Shown here: in pieces, positions 7,474 through 17,267 of the stretch
Layout: every line of letters begins with the position of its first letter
Position numbering within the stretch: position 1 is the first letter of the stretch
Source of the DNA: JBGPLH01 sp041486365 [NCBI: Thermodesulfobacteriota bacterium]
GTDB lineage: Bacteria; JAUYMQ01
Length of the DNA: 18,798 nt
Assembly (NCBI GenBank): GCA_041486365.1
Contig: JBGPLH010000018.1
Location: 1-18,798 of the forward strand
Direction: 5' to 3'
The notes under the pieces: model-generated
Database searches by the model: none
Told to the model about the DNA's origin: nothing
Seen by the model: only the letters and a program-made list of their open reading frames with translations
Position numbers and translations under genes: made by a program

Positions 7474-8817
7474 ATGACCGAGAAGATCGTCCACGTGATC
7501 GGAGGCGGGCTCGCGGGGTCCGAGGCGGCCTTTCACGCCGCGCGGTACCCGGTGCGCGTGATCCTTCACGAGATGAAGCCCCGGGTCTTCTCGCCGGCGC
7601 ACCAGCTCGCTGATCTGGCCGAGCTCGTCTGCTCCAACTCGCTGCGCTCCAACGCCCCGAACACCCCCGCCGGCGAGCTCAAGGAGGAGATGCGCCGCGC
7701 GGGGTCCATCATCATCGGCACCGCGGATCTCCACGCCGTCCCGGCGGGTCAGGCCCTCGCGGTCGACCGCGTCCTCTTCTCCCGGGCCGTCACCGAGCGG
7801 ATCGCGTCGCATCCCCGGATCGAGGTGCGGCGCGAGGAAGTGGGGGACTTCCCGGCGGACGGGATCGTCGTGATCGCCACGGGCCCGCTCACGAGCGACG
7901 CGCTCTCGATGCGCATCGGACGCCTCCTCGGCAAACGTTCCCTCTACTTCTACGACGCGATCTCGCCGATCGTGTACGCGGACACGGTGGACTTCACGGG
8001 CCTGTTCCGGGCCTCGCGTTACGGGAAGGGGGACGACGACTACGTCAACATCCCGCTCGACCGTGCCGCCTACGAGGCCTTCGTCGCGGCGCTGGCCGCC
8101 GGCGAGACGGTGGCGCCCTACGAGTTCGAGAAGGCGATCTACTTCGAGGGATGCCTGCCCGTCGAGGTGCTGGCGGGCCGCGGCCCGGAGACGCTCGCGC
8201 ACGGCCCGATGAAGCCCGTGGGGCTGGCCGATCCGCGCACGGGAGGGCGTCCGCACGCGGTGGTCCAGCTCCGGCAGGAGAACAAGGAAGGCACGCTGCT
8301 GTCGCTCGTGGGCTTCCAGACCAAGCTGCGCTACCCGGAACAGGAGCGGATCTTCCGCACGTTGCCCGGACTGGAGAATGCCCGGTTCGCGCGCCTGGGA
8401 TCCGTGCACCGCAACACCTACATCGTCTCGCCGCTCTTTCTCGACGCGACGCTGCGGCTGCGAAAGGATCCGCGGCTCCTCTTCACGGGGCAGATGACGG
8501 GCGTGGAGGGGTACGTGGAATCGGCGGCGCTGGGGATCGTGGCCGGGCTCAACGCCGGGCGGCTCGCCTGCGGCCTCGAGCCTGCGGCGCCTCCTCCCAC
8601 GACGGCCATCGGCGCGCTGCTCGCCTACGTGTCGGGCGCCGATGCGGGCCACTTCCAGCCGATGAACATCAACTACGGTCTCTTCGCGCCGCTCGGGGAG
8701 CCGGCCAAAGGTTCCCGCGCGGAGCGCAAGGCCCTCCAGCGGAGCCACCTGATCGAGCGCGCGGGGCGCGACTTCGCCGCCTGGATGGAAGCGCAGGGCT
8801 TTCCGCCGACCGGCTGA
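7474..8817 (+). CDS. trmFO: Folate-dependent tRNA (uracil-54) methyltransferase TrmFO
   Basis: TrmFO makes ribothymidine at position 54 of tRNA, using methylene-tetrahydrofolate as carbon source and FADH2 as reductant. Seen: the N-terminal FAD-binding motif [13 protein letters not shown] (8-20), the family stretch [13 protein letters not shown] with C53, and [14 protein letters not shown] with C227. These are the two conserved cysteines of the family. Further family motifs are [14 protein letters not shown] and the C-terminal PMNINYGLF. The length of 447 residues is normal. The ATG at 7474 is chosen because FAD motif alignment begins here; the frame is open further upstream into topA but not conserved there. 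The position between topA and xerC is the classic neighbourhood. Confidence 0.97.
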   Translation: MTEKIVHVIGGGLAGSEAAFHAARYPVRVILHEMKPRVFSPAHQLADLAELVCSNSLRSNAPNTPAGELKEEMRRAGSIIIGTADLHAVPAGQALAVDRVLFSRAVTERIASHPRIEVRREEVGDFPADGIVVIATGPLTSDALSMRIGRLLGKRSLYFYDAISPIVYADTVDFTGLFRASRYGKGDDDYVNIPLDRAAYEAFVAALAAGETVAPYEFEKAIYFEGCLPVEVLAGRGPETLAHGPMKPVGLADPRTGGRPHAVVQLRQENKEGTLLSLVGFQTKLRYPEQERIFRTLPGLENARFARLGSVHRNTYIVSPLFLDATLRLRKDPRLLFTGQMTGVEGYVESAALGIVAGLNAGRLACGLEPAAPPPTTAIGALLAYVSGADAGHFQPMNINYGLFAPLGEPAKGSRAERKALQRSHLIERAGRDFAAWMEAQGFPPTG

Positions 8818-8836
8818 CGGCCGGGCGGGCACGCTT

Positions 8837-8866
8837 CCTCCCCCCGCCGGGGAGGCATTTTCGTTT
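8837..8866 (+). terminator. Intrinsic terminator of trmFO
   Basis: CCTCCCC (8837-8843) pairs with GGGGAGG (8849-8855) around CCGCC, and CATTTTCGTTT follows. The 7-bp GC stem with an interrupted T-rich tail lies 19 bases after the stop codon. It overlaps the upstream part of the xerC promoter region. Confidence 0.65.
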
Positions 8867-8887
8867 GGGGTTCCGCGTGCCTATGAT
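8859..8887 (+). promoter_or_regulatory. Candidate xerC promoter
   Basis: A good -10 box, TATGAT (8882-8887), lies between the trmFO terminator and xerC. The -35 position at 17-base spacing reads TTTCGT (8859-8864), a weak match. The leader would be about 38 bases and contains the ribosome binding site of xerC. Confidence 0.45.
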
Positions 8888-8931
8888 AGGATGCTCAGGC
8901 TGCTTCCCCCCCGAGGAGGCAGGGGGGAAGC

Positions 8932-9918
8932 TTGGCGGCAGAGCCGTCCCTTCTCGATGATTTCAGGCGGTACCTCCGGGACGAGCGCAACGCCTCCCCG
9001 CACAGCGTGCGAGCCTACCTGTCCGACCTCGGCCAGTGGGCCGCCTTTCTGAGGGAGGCCGGGCGGCGAGGCCCCGGGTCGGCCCGCCCCGAGGACGTCC
9101 GGGCCTGGCTCGCGCGAGTTCACCGGGGCCGCGCCCGCGCGACGGTGGCCCGGAAGCTCTCCGCGGTGCGCGCGTTCTATGCGTGGCTCGGGCGCGGGGC
9201 GCGCCGTCGCGGAGAGGCCGTGACCAATCCGGCACTGCTGATCGCGACGCCCAAGGTCCCGCGGACCCTCCCGCGTTTTCTCACCGTGGACGAGGCCGCG
9301 CTGCTCTTCTCCGAGGGCCGGCCGGGTCAGCCGGGTCGAAGTGACGCGACGCCACCCGACAGCACCCGCGACCGTGCGCTCCGGGAGCTGCTCTACGGCG
9401 CGGGCCTGCGGATCGGCGAGGTGATCGGACTGGACGTGGACGACGTGGATCTGAAGCGCGACGTCGTGCGCGTGATGGGAAAGGGGCGTAAGGCGCGCGA
9501 GGTGCCGCTCGGGCGCGCTGCGCGCGAGGCGGTGATTGCCTGGCTCGACGAGCGGCCTGCGCGCGGGGCCGGCAAGTCTCGAGGCAAGTTGGAAAGCAGG
9601 TTGGAAAACAAGTTGGACAACAAGTTGGAAAATAAGGCGCTCTTTCCCGGACGGGGCTGCGAGCGGATGGACGCTTCCGGCGCGCGCCGGCGACTGCACG
9701 CGCGAGGCGTGGCCACCATCGGCCGCCGCGTGAACCCGCACGCGCTCCGGCACAGCTTCGCCACGCATCTTCTCGACGGCGGCGCGGATCTCCGCGCGAT
9801 CCAGGAACTCATGGGGCACACGAACCTTTCCACGACGCAGCGGTACACGCACCTCTCCCTCGAGCGGCTGCGTGAGAGCTACGACGCCGCGCATCCGCGC
9901 AACCGGAAGTCCCGATGA
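8932..9918 (+). CDS. xerC: Tyrosine recombinase XerC with an in-frame tandem repeat
   Basis: XerC-type recombinases resolve chromosome dimers at dif. Seen: an N-terminal SAM-like core-binding domain (about 5-90) and the catalytic domain with all the active residues: R160 (GLRIGE), K184 or K186 (GKGRK), H270 and R273 (NPHALRHSFATHLL), H296 (LMGHTNLSTTQ) and the nucleophile Y305 (RYTHLS). The start is a TTG at 8932 preceded by AGGGGGGAAG, and the alignment begins at once with a typical LLDDFRRYLRDERN. Odd: residues 217-236 consist of KLES, RLEN, KLDN and KLEN units from a 12-bp tandem repeat. This segment has no counterpart in standard XerC. At 328 residues it is about 25-30 longer than usual. 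Function should be retained. Confidence 0.94.
   Translation: MAAEPSLLDDFRRYLRDERNASPHSVRAYLSDLGQWAAFLREAGRRGPGSARPEDVRAWLARVHRGRARATVARKLSAVRAFYAWLGRGARRRGEAVTNPALLIATPKVPRTLPRFLTVDEAALLFSEGRPGQPGRSDATPPDSTRDRALRELLYGAGLRIGEVIGLDVDDVDLKRDVVRVMGKGRKAREVPLGRAAREAVIAWLDERPARGAGKSRGKLESRLENKLDNKLENKALFPGRGCERMDASGARRRLHARGVATIGRRVNPHALRHSFATHLLDGGADLRAIQELMGHTNLSTTQRYTHLSLERLRESYDAAHPRNRKSR
9573..9632 (+). repeat. 12-bp in-frame tandem repeat inside xerC
   Basis: Four clear units run from 9585 to 9632: CAAGTTGGAAAG, CAGGTTGGAAAA, CAAGTTGGACAA and CAAGTTGGAAAA, after a degenerate one (CAAGTCTCGAGG, 9573-9584). Twelve bases equal four codons, so each unit adds four residues of the KLEN type. The block is markedly AT-rich against its GC-rich surroundings. 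It falls between the second and third catalytic motifs, probably in a surface loop. Confidence 0.9.
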
Positions 9919-9952
9919 CGCGCGTGGAGTCCCGCCCGCCGGGAGGGACGCG

Positions 9953-10722
9953 ATGAACCCGGCGGAGCCGATCCATCCGGAGTCGATCGCGGCCGGCCCG
10001 GCGCACGCGGCCGGGGGAAACCGTTACGCCGAGTGCCACGAGCGGCTCGGCGGGTTCGAAACCCACGAGGCCGCCCTGGACTGGATCGCGCCCGGGGCGC
10101 GGGTGCTCGACGTGGGCTGCTCCACCGGCTTCTTTGCCCGGCGCCTCGTCGCGGACAGGGGGTGCGCGGTGATCGGCATCGAGGGAGACCCGGTCGCCGC
10201 CCGCGAAGCGGCGGGCGTCTGCCAGAGGGTGTACATCGGAGACCTGGAAGATCGGAGTTTCCTGGCCGGCATCGAGGCTTCCTGCGACGTCGTCTTCTTC
10301 GGCGACGTGCTCGAGCACCTGTCGGATCCTCGCCCGGTGCTCCGGCGGACGAAGGCCTGGCTCGCCTCCGGCGGGTGGGCCCTCTGCTCGGTCCCGAACG
10401 TCGCCTACTGGAAGATCCGGTACGAGCTTCTCCGCGGACGGTTCGACTACACGGACGTGGGCATCCTCGACCGGACGCACCTGCGCTTCTATACGCGCGG
10501 GAGCTTCGAGGGGATCCTGGCGGAGACGGGCTACCGCGTGACGGAGATCCGGCCCGTCTGCAGCGACGCGAATCTCCTGGGCGGCGGCCCGGGTCGCCCG
10601 GGCGCCCGGCCCTCCCGCGCGGGCTCCGCCCTGGCCCGGGTCTGGCCCGGGCTCTTCGCGACGCAGTTCCTCTTCCGCGCGCTCCCGGAGCGGACCGCGG
10701 GCTGCCCGGAGGACGGCTCCCC

Positions 10723-10726
<4 letters not shown>
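9953..10726 (+). CDS. Class I SAM-dependent methyltransferase
   Basis: A 257-residue Rossmann-fold methyltransferase of the Methyltransf_11/23 type. Seen: motif [16 protein letters not shown] (51-65), the acidic end of strand 2 in GIEGDP (75-80), [14 protein letters not shown] (113-126) as motif IV, and a post-core stretch with [12 protein letters not shown] (174-185). This last resembles methyltransferases acting on small molecules or glycans. The substrate is unknown. The ATG at 9953 is chosen because GGGAGGG lies 5 bases upstream; an open frame extends a further 27 codons into xerC but is not conserved. The stop overlaps the hslV GTG (GTGA), so it belongs to the hslVU transcript. Its presence between xerC and hslV is unusual. 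Confidence 0.88.
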
Positions 10727-11292
<566 letters not shown>

Positions 11293-11298
11293 GCGAAC

Positions 11299-12675
11299 GT
11301 GACCATGGACAACCTCACCCCCCGGGAAATCGTCGCCGAGCTGGACCGCTACATCGTGGGCCAGCAGGAGGCCAAGCGCGCCGTCGCGGTCGCCATGCGC
11401 AACCGCTGGCGCCGCATGCAGGTGGACCCGGCGCTGCGCGACGAGATCGCGCCGAAGAACATCATCATGATCGGCCCCACGGGCGTGGGGAAGACCGAGA
11501 TCGCCCGGCGGCTCGCGAAGCTCGCGGACGCGCCGTTCCTCAAGGTGGAGGCGTCGAAGTTCACCGAGGTGGGCTACGTGGGGCGCGACGTCGACTCGAT
11601 GATCCGCGACCTGGCCGAGATCGCGGTCAAGATGATCCGCGAGGAGGAGGCGGTGAAGAACCGGGCGAAGGCGGAGGTGCTCGCCGAGGAGCGGCTCCTC
11701 GACGTGCTCCTCCCGCAGTCGTCCCCGGAAGGGCCGGAGGTCCCGCGGCGCACCTTCGCGGCCGGGCCCGGCGGCGAGGTGGTTCCCGAGCCCGCGGAGA
11801 GCACCCGCGAGAAGCTGAGGCGGCTGCTGCGCGACGGGCGCCTGGAGGATCGTGTCGTGGAGGTGGAGACGACCGAGCGGTCCTTCCCCACGCTGGAGGT
11901 GATCGGTGCGGGGGGCGTGGAGGAGATGAACCTCAAGGACATGTTCTCACAGTTCCTCCCGCTGGGCGGCCGCAAGAAGCGCCGCTCGGTGAAGCTCGGG
12001 GAGGCCCGCGAGATCCTGATCCAGGAGGAATCTCAGAAGCTGCTCGACCCGGAGGCCATTCAGCGGGCCGCCGTTGCGCGCGCCGAGAACTCGGGGATCA
12101 TTTTCATCGACGAGATCGACAAGATCGCGGGACGCGAGCACGGGACCGGACCGGAGGTGTCCCGGGAGGGCGTGCAGCGCGACATCCTGCCGATCGTGGA
12201 GGGATCCACGGTCCACACGAAGTACGGACCCGTGCGCACGGACCACATGCTCTTCATCGCCGCGGGGGCCTTCCACGTTGCCAAGCCCTCGGACCTGATC
12301 CCGGAGCTGCAGGGACGGTTCCCGGTGCGCGTGGAGCTCCATCCGCTCACCCGGGAGGATCTCCTGCGGATCCTCGTCGAGCCGCGCAACGCCCTCACGC
12401 GGCAGTACGCCGCGCTGCTGGCCACGGAGGGCATCGAGCTCCAGTGGGCCGACAGCGCCGTGCGGGCCGTGGCCGAGATGGCCGCGCTCGTGAACGAGCG
12501 CACGGAGAACATCGGCGCGCGGCGGCTCCACACGATCCTGGAGCGGCTGCTGGAGGAGCTCTCCTTCAATGCCCCCGAGCAGCAGGGGACGAAGGTGACG
12601 ATCGACGAGGCCTACGTGCGCAAGGAGCTCGAGGGGATCGTCACCGATCTGGATCTGTCGCGGTACATTCTGTAG
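11299..12675 (+). CDS. hslU: HslU, ATPase subunit of the HslUV protease
   Basis: HslU is the AAA+ unfoldase that feeds substrates to HslV. Seen: Walker A GPTGVGKT (59-66), the pore loop GYVGRD (92-97), the family-specific I domain (about 115-250), Walker B IIFIDEID (267-274), sensor and arginine-finger region around [11 protein letters not shown], and the C-terminal tail ending DLSRYIL, which in this family inserts into HslV. The length of 458 residues is normal. The GTG at 11299 is used because GAGGAG of the hslV end lies 12 bases before it; an ATG two codons later (11305) is an alternative. It follows hslV by 6 bases and is surely cotranscribed with it. Confidence 0.97.
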   Translation: MTMDNLTPREIVAELDRYIVGQQEAKRAVAVAMRNRWRRMQVDPALRDEIAPKNIIMIGPTGVGKTEIARRLAKLADAPFLKVEASKFTEVGYVGRDVDSMIRDLAEIAVKMIREEEAVKNRAKAEVLAEERLLDVLLPQSSPEGPEVPRRTFAAGPGGEVVPEPAESTREKLRRLLRDGRLEDRVVEVETTERSFPTLEVIGAGGVEEMNLKDMFSQFLPLGGRKKRRSVKLGEAREILIQEESQKLLDPEAIQRAAVARAENSGIIFIDEIDKIAGREHGTGPEVSREGVQRDILPIVEGSTVHTKYGPVRTDHMLFIAAGAFHVAKPSDLIPELQGRFPVRVELHPLTREDLLRILVEPRNALTRQYAALLATEGIELQWADSAVRAVAEMAALVNERTENIGARRLHTILERLLEELSFNAPEQQGTKVTIDEAYVRKELEGIVTDLDLSRYIL

Positions 12676-12697
12676 GCGCGGCCGGTGGGCGCCGCGC
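12676..12697 (+). other. Hairpin directly after hslU
   Basis: GCGCGGC (12676-12682) pairs with GCCGCGC (12691-12697) across an 8-base loop, starting at the base after the hslU stop. No T-run follows, so it is at best a weak or attenuating terminator, or an mRNA 3'-end stabiliser. Confidence 0.4.
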
Positions 12698-12808
12698 AGC
12701 GGGAATTTCAGGGCGTCTTCAGATCTTCCGACACGGTTGGCTATTGGGAAGGGGAGTGATCCCGGCGGCGGACCCCGGCAACCCACAGGGGCAATCAGGG
12801 AGAAGAGC
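12698..12808 (+). other. Structured leader upstream of the response regulator, unassigned
   Basis: This 111-base stretch shows nested GC-rich pairing: GGG AAG GGG then TCCC and later CCC segments between 12757 and 12792, with a TTGGG/CCCA outer match. It contains CCGGCAACCC, a string seen in some SAM-binding RNAs, but the other conserved parts of those classes are absent. No convincing promoter was found. The ribosome site AGGGAG (12797-12802) ends it, 6 bases before the ATG. Confidence 0.25.
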
Positions 12809-14266
12809 ATGGCCAAGGTTCTGATCTGCGACGACGAGGCGTTCTTCCGGAACGCGATGGGGGAGATCCTCCGTAAGGAGGGGTTCGACGTGGTCACGGC
12901 CGAGAGCGGCACGGACGCGATCGCGCGGATCTCCGAGGAGGAGGTCGGGGTGGTGATCCTCGACGTGGCGATGCCGGAGCAGGAGGGGCTGGAGACGCTG
13001 CGGCGGATCAAGGCCGACAACAGCGCGATCCAGGTGATCGTCATCACGGCCCACAGCGACGAGGAGGCGATCCTGGACGCGCTCCGGCTCGGTGCGCTCG
13101 ACTACCTCGCCAAGCCGATCCACGCCCAGGAGCTCGCGCTCTCGGTGAAGAAGGCGCTCGGAACCCACGAGCTTCACGCGGAGCAGAAGCGCAAGCTCCG
13201 GCAGCTCCGGCGCCTCGTCGATTCCGCGCGCCGGCTGGCGGAAGTGTCGAAGGAGGATCTCACCTTCGAGAGCATCTCGGAGAACATCCCGCTGCTCCAG
13301 ACCACGGTGGATCTCATTGCCGGAATCCTCGAGGCCGAGCGCATCTCGATCATGCTCCTCGATGACGCCCAGCAGGAGCTCCGGCTGACGGTGGGCAGCG
13401 GCCTCGATCCGGACAGCCTCCCCCCCGTGCTCGTGCGCGTGGGCGAGTCCGTCTCCGGGCAGGTGGCGCTGCGCGGAGCACCCATCCTGGTGACCGACAT
13501 CGAGCGTGACCCCCGTTTCGAGGTCTCGGAATTCGCCAAACAGTACGTCACGCGCTCGTTCATCTGCGCGCCGCTCAAGGTGGGGCAGCGGGTGATCGGG
13601 GTGATCAACGCCACCAACAAGACGAGCCGGGAGGCCTTCAGCGAGAATGACCTCGCGCTGCTCGTGGCATTCTCCTACCAGATCAGCCTGATGCTCGAGA
13701 ACGCGCTGGCGCGCTCGGAGCGGCGGCTCAAGGACGCAGTGCTCCTGACCATGCAGGGCCTGGCCTCCGCGCTCCAGAACGAGGTCGAGCCCCGCACGAT
13801 GTTCAACGCCATGGGGAGCACGGTGCTGGAGGGGCTCTCGGCCGACCAGGTCGTGCTGTACCGCTTCGACGTGGACGAGGAGACGCTTCGCCGCGAGGGG
13901 AGCTGGGGCGAGGAGCCCGAGGGCGCGGATGCAGCGCCGGAGGAGATCCGGGGTCCCGACGGCCCGGTCTGGGCGGCCTACATGGAAACCGCGAGCGCCC
14001 ACGGCCGGGAGGTGGGCGGCGCCGATGCCATCGTCGAGCCGGTCACCCTGCGCGGGCGTCCCGTCGGCGCCATCCGCTTCGTGCGGGGCGCCGGCCGCGA
14101 GCCCTTCCACCGGGCCGACGTCGCGCTGGCCCGCACGATCGCCCAGATGTGGAGCCTCGGCGTGCGCACCGCATGGCTGTACCAGGGTCTCACGAAGGCG
14201 GTGGACGACGTGGCGCGGGTGGAGCGCGAGATGATGGCCCTCCGGGGTGAACTGAGGCGGATCTGA
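12809..14266 (+). CDS. Response regulator with REC and two GAF domains
   Basis: A 485-residue cytoplasmic signalling protein. Residues 1-120 form a receiver domain with the acidic pair D8-D9, phosphoacceptor D52 (VVILDVAMP), T80 and K102 (YLAKPI). A charged, probably coiled helix (about 120-150) leads to GAF domain 1 (about 155-305), with typical [20 protein letters not shown] and [14 protein letters not shown] second, weaker GAF-like domain spans about 325-465. A short helical tail ends the protein. No histidine kinase, GGDEF, HD-GYP or DNA-binding domain follows, so output is probably by protein contact. The ATG at 12809 has AGGGAG 6 bases upstream. It ends one base before argB, suggesting cotranscription. 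Confidence 0.9.
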   Translation: MAKVLICDDEAFFRNAMGEILRKEGFDVVTAESGTDAIARISEEEVGVVILDVAMPEQEGLETLRRIKADNSAIQVIVITAHSDEEAILDALRLGALDYLAKPIHAQELALSVKKALGTHELHAEQKRKLRQLRRLVDSARRLAEVSKEDLTFESISENIPLLQTTVDLIAGILEAERISIMLLDDAQQELRLTVGSGLDPDSLPPVLVRVGESVSGQVALRGAPILVTDIERDPRFEVSEFAKQYVTRSFICAPLKVGQRVIGVINATNKTSREAFSENDLALLVAFSYQISLMLENALARSERRLKDAVLLTMQGLASALQNEVEPRTMFNAMGSTVLEGLSADQVVLYRFDVDEETLRREGSWGEEPEGADAAPEEIRGPDGPVWAAYMETASAHGREVGGADAIVEPVTLRGRPVGAIRFVRGAGREPFHRADVALARTIAQMWSLGVRTAWLYQGLTKAVDDVARVEREMMALRGELRRI

Positions 14267-14267
14267 C

Positions 14268-15191
14268 ATGAAGAACCTCATCGACAAGGCCGAGGTCCTG
14301 ATCGAGGCGCTGCCTTACATCCAGCGCTTCGACGACAAGACCTTCGTGATCAAGTACGGTGGTGCGGCCATGACGGAGGACGATCTCAAGCGGTCCTTCT
14401 GCCAGGACGTGACGCTGCTCAAGTTCATCGGCCTGAACCCGGTCGTGGTGCACGGTGGCGGCCCGCAGATCGGCTCCGTGCTGAAGCGCATGGGGAAGGA
14501 ATCGACCTTCATCCAGGGCATGCGCGTCACCGACGAGGAGACGATGGACGTGGTCGAGATGGTGCTCTCCGGCACGGTGAACGCGGAGATCGTCTCGCGG
14601 ATCAACCACCTCGGCGGAAAGGCGGTGGGGCTCTCGGGGAAGGACGGCAACCTGCTGCGTGCCAGGAAGATGAAGCTGAAGAGCGTGCCCGCGCAGGGGG
14701 AACGGCCGAAGATGATCGATCTGGGGCGCGTGGGAGAGGTGGAGGCGGTGGATCCCACGGTCATCACCGCGCTCACGAGATCCGACTTCATCCCCGTGAT
14801 CGCGCCGGTAGGGGTCGACGAGAAGGGGCACACCTACAACGTGAACGCCGATCTCGTGGCCGGCAAGGTGGCCGCCGCGCTGGGCGCCGAGAAGCTGATC
14901 CTGCTCACCGACGTGGAAGGCGTGCTCGACGCGGAAAAGAATCTGATGAGCGCGCTCGGCGTGGACGATGTGAAGCGCATGATCCAGGGCGGCGCCATCA
15001 AGGCAGGCATGATCCCCAAGGTCGAGTGCTGCATGACGGCCCTGCGCGAGGGCGTGAAATCCACGCACATCATCGACGGCCGCGTGCCCCACGCGGTGCT
15101 GCTCGAGATCTTCACGGACGTCGGCATCGGGACGCAGATCACGAGGACGGCCCACGCCGCGCGCGCGCGTGCCGCGCGGGAGAGCAGGTGA
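14268..15191 (+). CDS. argB: Acetylglutamate kinase, arginine-sensitive type
   Basis: ArgB phosphorylates N-acetylglutamate, the second step of arginine synthesis. Seen: an N-terminal helix (1-20, ALPYIQRF) that in this family links dimers into arginine-inhibited hexamers, [10 protein letters not shown] with K29, the glycine loop VVHGGGPQI, the substrate-binding [16 protein letters not shown], and the C-terminal arginine-site pattern with IIDGR and GIGTQI. The 307-residue length is normal, with a short arginine/alanine-rich tail. The ATG starts one base after the response regulator stop. GAGG (14254-14257) lies 10 bases before it. The presence of the N-helix and C-terminal signature predicts feedback inhibition by arginine. 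Confidence 0.96.
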   Translation: MKNLIDKAEVLIEALPYIQRFDDKTFVIKYGGAAMTEDDLKRSFCQDVTLLKFIGLNPVVVHGGGPQIGSVLKRMGKESTFIQGMRVTDEETMDVVEMVLSGTVNAEIVSRINHLGGKAVGLSGKDGNLLRARKMKLKSVPAQGERPKMIDLGRVGEVEAVDPTVITALTRSDFIPVIAPVGVDEKGHTYNVNADLVAGKVAAALGAEKLILLTDVEGVLDAEKNLMSALGVDDVKRMIQGGAIKAGMIPKVECCMTALREGVKSTHIIDGRVPHAVLLEIFTDVGIGTQITRTAHAARARAARESR

Positions 15192-16384
15192 GGTCCCGGG
15201 AGATCCTCCAGGAGGCGCAGGCCGTCATGTTCCAGAACTACCGGAGCTTCCCGCTCGTGATCGCGCGGGGCGAGGGATGCCGCGTCTGGGACGCCGACGG
15301 GCGGAGCTACCTCGACCTGGTCGCGGGGATCGCGGTGGTGAACCTCGGCCACTGCCACCCGGCGGTCGTGCGCGCGGTGCAGGAAGCGGCCGGGCGCCTC
15401 TTCCACATCTCGAACCTCTACGTGAACGAGAACGCCGTGAATCTCGCGCGCTGGCTCGTCGATCACTCCTTCGCCGACCGGGCCTTCTTCTGCAACTCGG
15501 GGACCGAGGCGGTCGAGGCGGCGATCAAGCTCGTACGGCGGCACGCCTGGGTCACGGGGCGCAAGCACGCCCGGAAGATCGTGGTCGCCGAGAACGGATT
15601 CCACGGACGCACGATGGGCGCCCTCTCGGCAACGATCCAGGCGCAGTACCACGAGGGCTTCGAGCCCATGCTCCCGGGCTTCGCGGCGGTCCCCTTCAAC
15701 GACGTGGACGCGCTCCGGCGCGCGACCGACGACGAGACCTGCGCCGTGCTGCTCGAGCCGGTGCAGGGGGAGGGCGGCGTGATCCCCGCGACGAAGGCGT
15801 ATCTCCAGGCCGCGCGGGCGATATGCACCGAGCGCGGGATCCCGCTGGCGCTCGACGAGATCCAGACGGGGATGGGCCGGACGGGGACGCTCTTCGCCTA
15901 CGAGCACTTCGGGATCAAGCCGGACGTGATGGTTCTCTCCAAGGCGCTGGGCAACGGCTTCCCGATCGGCGCGCTGCTGGCGCGGGACGCCATCGCGAAG
16001 TGCTTCACGCCGGGCACGCACGGCGCGACCTTCGGCGGCGGGCCCATGGCCTGCGCCGCGGCGCTGGCGACCTGCGAGACGCTGGAGAAGGACGTGCTCC
16101 CCGGCGTGCCCGCGAAGGCCGCGTACTTCCGGAAGCAGCTCGACGCGCTCGCGGCCGAGTTCCCCTTCATGAAGGAGGTGCGCGGCATCGGCCTTCACCT
16201 CGCGATCGAGACGGACGTGGACTGCAAGCCGATCGTCGAGGTGTGCATGGCGCAGGGGCTCCTCGCGAACGTGATCCAGGGCAAGGTCCTGCGCTTCGTC
16301 CCGCCGCTCGTGATCACAGAGGCGGAGATCGACGAGGGGATCGGGATCCTGCGAAAGGTGCTGCGGGAGCGGGCGAAGGACTAG
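15188..16384 (+). CDS. argD: Acetylornithine aminotransferase
   Basis: ArgD is a class III PLP-dependent aminotransferase that converts N-acetylglutamate semialdehyde to N-acetylornithine. Seen: [19 protein letters not shown] near the N-terminus, the PLP phosphate site [43 protein letters not shown] with the PLP-pyridine aspartate, and the Schiff-base lysine K252 in [13 protein letters not shown]. The GTG at 15188 overlaps the argB stop (GTGA) and has GGGAGAG just upstream; it gives 398 residues, the usual length. An ATG at 15227 with AGGAGG 11 bases before it is an alternative, but would remove residues that align with the family. Normally argF or another arginine gene follows; here a foreign cassette does. 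Confidence 0.96.
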   Translation: MRSREILQEAQAVMFQNYRSFPLVIARGEGCRVWDADGRSYLDLVAGIAVVNLGHCHPAVVRAVQEAAGRLFHISNLYVNENAVNLARWLVDHSFADRAFFCNSGTEAVEAAIKLVRRHAWVTGRKHARKIVVAENGFHGRTMGALSATIQAQYHEGFEPMLPGFAAVPFNDVDALRRATDDETCAVLLEPVQGEGGVIPATKAYLQAARAICTERGIPLALDEIQTGMGRTGTLFAYEHFGIKPDVMVLSKALGNGFPIGALLARDAIAKCFTPGTHGATFGGGPMACAAALATCETLEKDVLPGVPAKAAYFRKQLDALAAEFPFMKEVRGIGLHLAIETDVDCKPIVEVCMAQGLLANVIQGKVLRFVPPLVITEAEIDEGIGILRKVLRERAKD

Positions 16385-16388
16385 AAGG

Positions 16389-17267
16389 ATGGCTGCCAAG
16401 ATGTTGGAGTTCACCCGGCTCACCAGTGAGTTTCTTGAAAAAATCCGGGATGCCGAGGTGGAAGTCTACAACGAGGCCAGCCTGCAATTTGAATTGGCCG
16501 GATTTCTAAGAGCAACCCTGCCTTCGCAATTCAAGGTTCAGTTCGAGCGGCCGGTCGATTTGTTCAAGATCCCACGCAAGGGCCTGTTGAAAAAGGAGAT
16601 CGACCTTGTCCTGTTCCGCTCCGGAGGAGAAGGACACTACGCGATAGAACTCAAGTATCCGAGGAATGGGCAGTATCCGGAACAGATGTTCAAGTTTTGC
16701 GAAGACCTCGGGTTCATCGAGCAATTGACCGAGCGTGGCTTCGACGGTGGATGTCTTCTGGTGCTGGTAGAAGACAAACTGTTCTACAGCGGAAGAGAGA
16801 CTGACGGGATTTATGGATACTTCCGATGCGGACAACCTCTGCAAGGTGTGATCAAGCAGCCGACCAAGGCGAAGGGCGGGGGGGGCAGGATCAAGCTGCG
16901 AGGGCGCTATACAGTCGAATGGAAACCTGTCCGCGGGAGCATGAAGTATTTGTGTCTCCAGGTGGGAGCGAAGACTCCGCGCGACCTGGAGAATCGCTCT
17001 GATGGGAGCGCGATGATCATGGAGCCAGTCGAACCACAATCGCCCTTCGGACGATCGGATATTATCCAGGTTGACCCGGAGATTCTTGGCGGTAGCCCGG
17101 TATTTCGCGGAACCAGGGTGCTCGTGAGCACCCTGCTCGACTATTTGGAGGAGGGCAGCGACATTGAAGAATTCCTGGACGATTTTCCCTCCGTGAGACG
17201 CGATCAGGCGGTCGCTGTACTAGAGCAGGCGAAGAAGGCCCTGGTTTCGGATGCGCGTCCTGCTTGA
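16389..17267 (+). CDS. PD-(D/E)XK nuclease-like domain fused to a DUF433 antitoxin-like domain
   Basis: A 292-residue two-domain protein. Residues 1-195 look like a restriction-endonuclease fold: E29 in NEASLQFELAGFL, then KKEIDLVLF with D72, then YAIELKYP with E87 and K89, which is the D-ExK spacing of PD-(D/E)XK enzymes. Residues 222-285 are a DUF433 domain (IIQVDPEILGGSPVFRGTR, DYLEEGS, FLDDFPSV). DUF433 is a small helix-turn-helix-like domain that usually stands alone as the antitoxin-like partner of DUF5615. The ATG at 16389 has GAAGGA 8 bases before it. GC is clearly lower than in argD and argF, which suggests transfer. Functions are inferred from motifs; the nuclease target is unknown. 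Confidence 0.8.
   Translation: MAAKMLEFTRLTSEFLEKIRDAEVEVYNEASLQFELAGFLRATLPSQFKVQFERPVDLFKIPRKGLLKKEIDLVLFRSGGEGHYAIELKYPRNGQYPEQMFKFCEDLGFIEQLTERGFDGGCLLVLVEDKLFYSGRETDGIYGYFRCGQPLQGVIKQPTKAKGGGGRIKLRGRYTVEWKPVRGSMKYLCLQVGAKTPRDLENRSDGSAMIMEPVEPQSPFGRSDIIQVDPEILGGSPVFRGTRVLVSTLLDYLEEGSDIEEFLDDFPSVRRDQAVAVLEQAKKALVSDARPA
17004..17015 (+). promoter_or_regulatory. Possible internal ribosome site for a free DUF433 protein
   Basis: GGGAG (17004-17008) lies 4 bases before an in-frame ATG (17013, residue M209) and 10 bases before a second one (17019, M211). Both fall in the linker just before the DUF433 domain. Starting here would give an 82-84 residue protein, the normal size of a stand-alone DUF433 antitoxin. 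It could also be a remnant of a formerly separate gene. Confidence 0.4.

Noticed and set aside
4869-7475. An 868-codon open frame on the minus strand opposite topA
   Set aside because: It mirrors topA and arises from GC-rich third positions. Its translation is low-complexity, rich in leucine, arginine, histidine and alanine, with no recognisable domain, while the plus strand encodes a complete TopA.
12755-12800. Resemblance of the response regulator leader to SAM or cobalamin riboswitches (CCGGCAACCC, GGGAA...GTGA)
   Set aside because: Only short strings match. The remaining conserved segments, including the B12 box and the other SAM-core junctions, are missing, and the downstream gene is not of the expected kind.
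12719-14287. A 522-codon minus-strand frame opposite the response regulator, and similar long frames opposite other genes (for example 1808-3211 and 14834-16423)
   Set aside because: All lie opposite genes with clear family motifs and themselves show no domain or plausible ribosome site.
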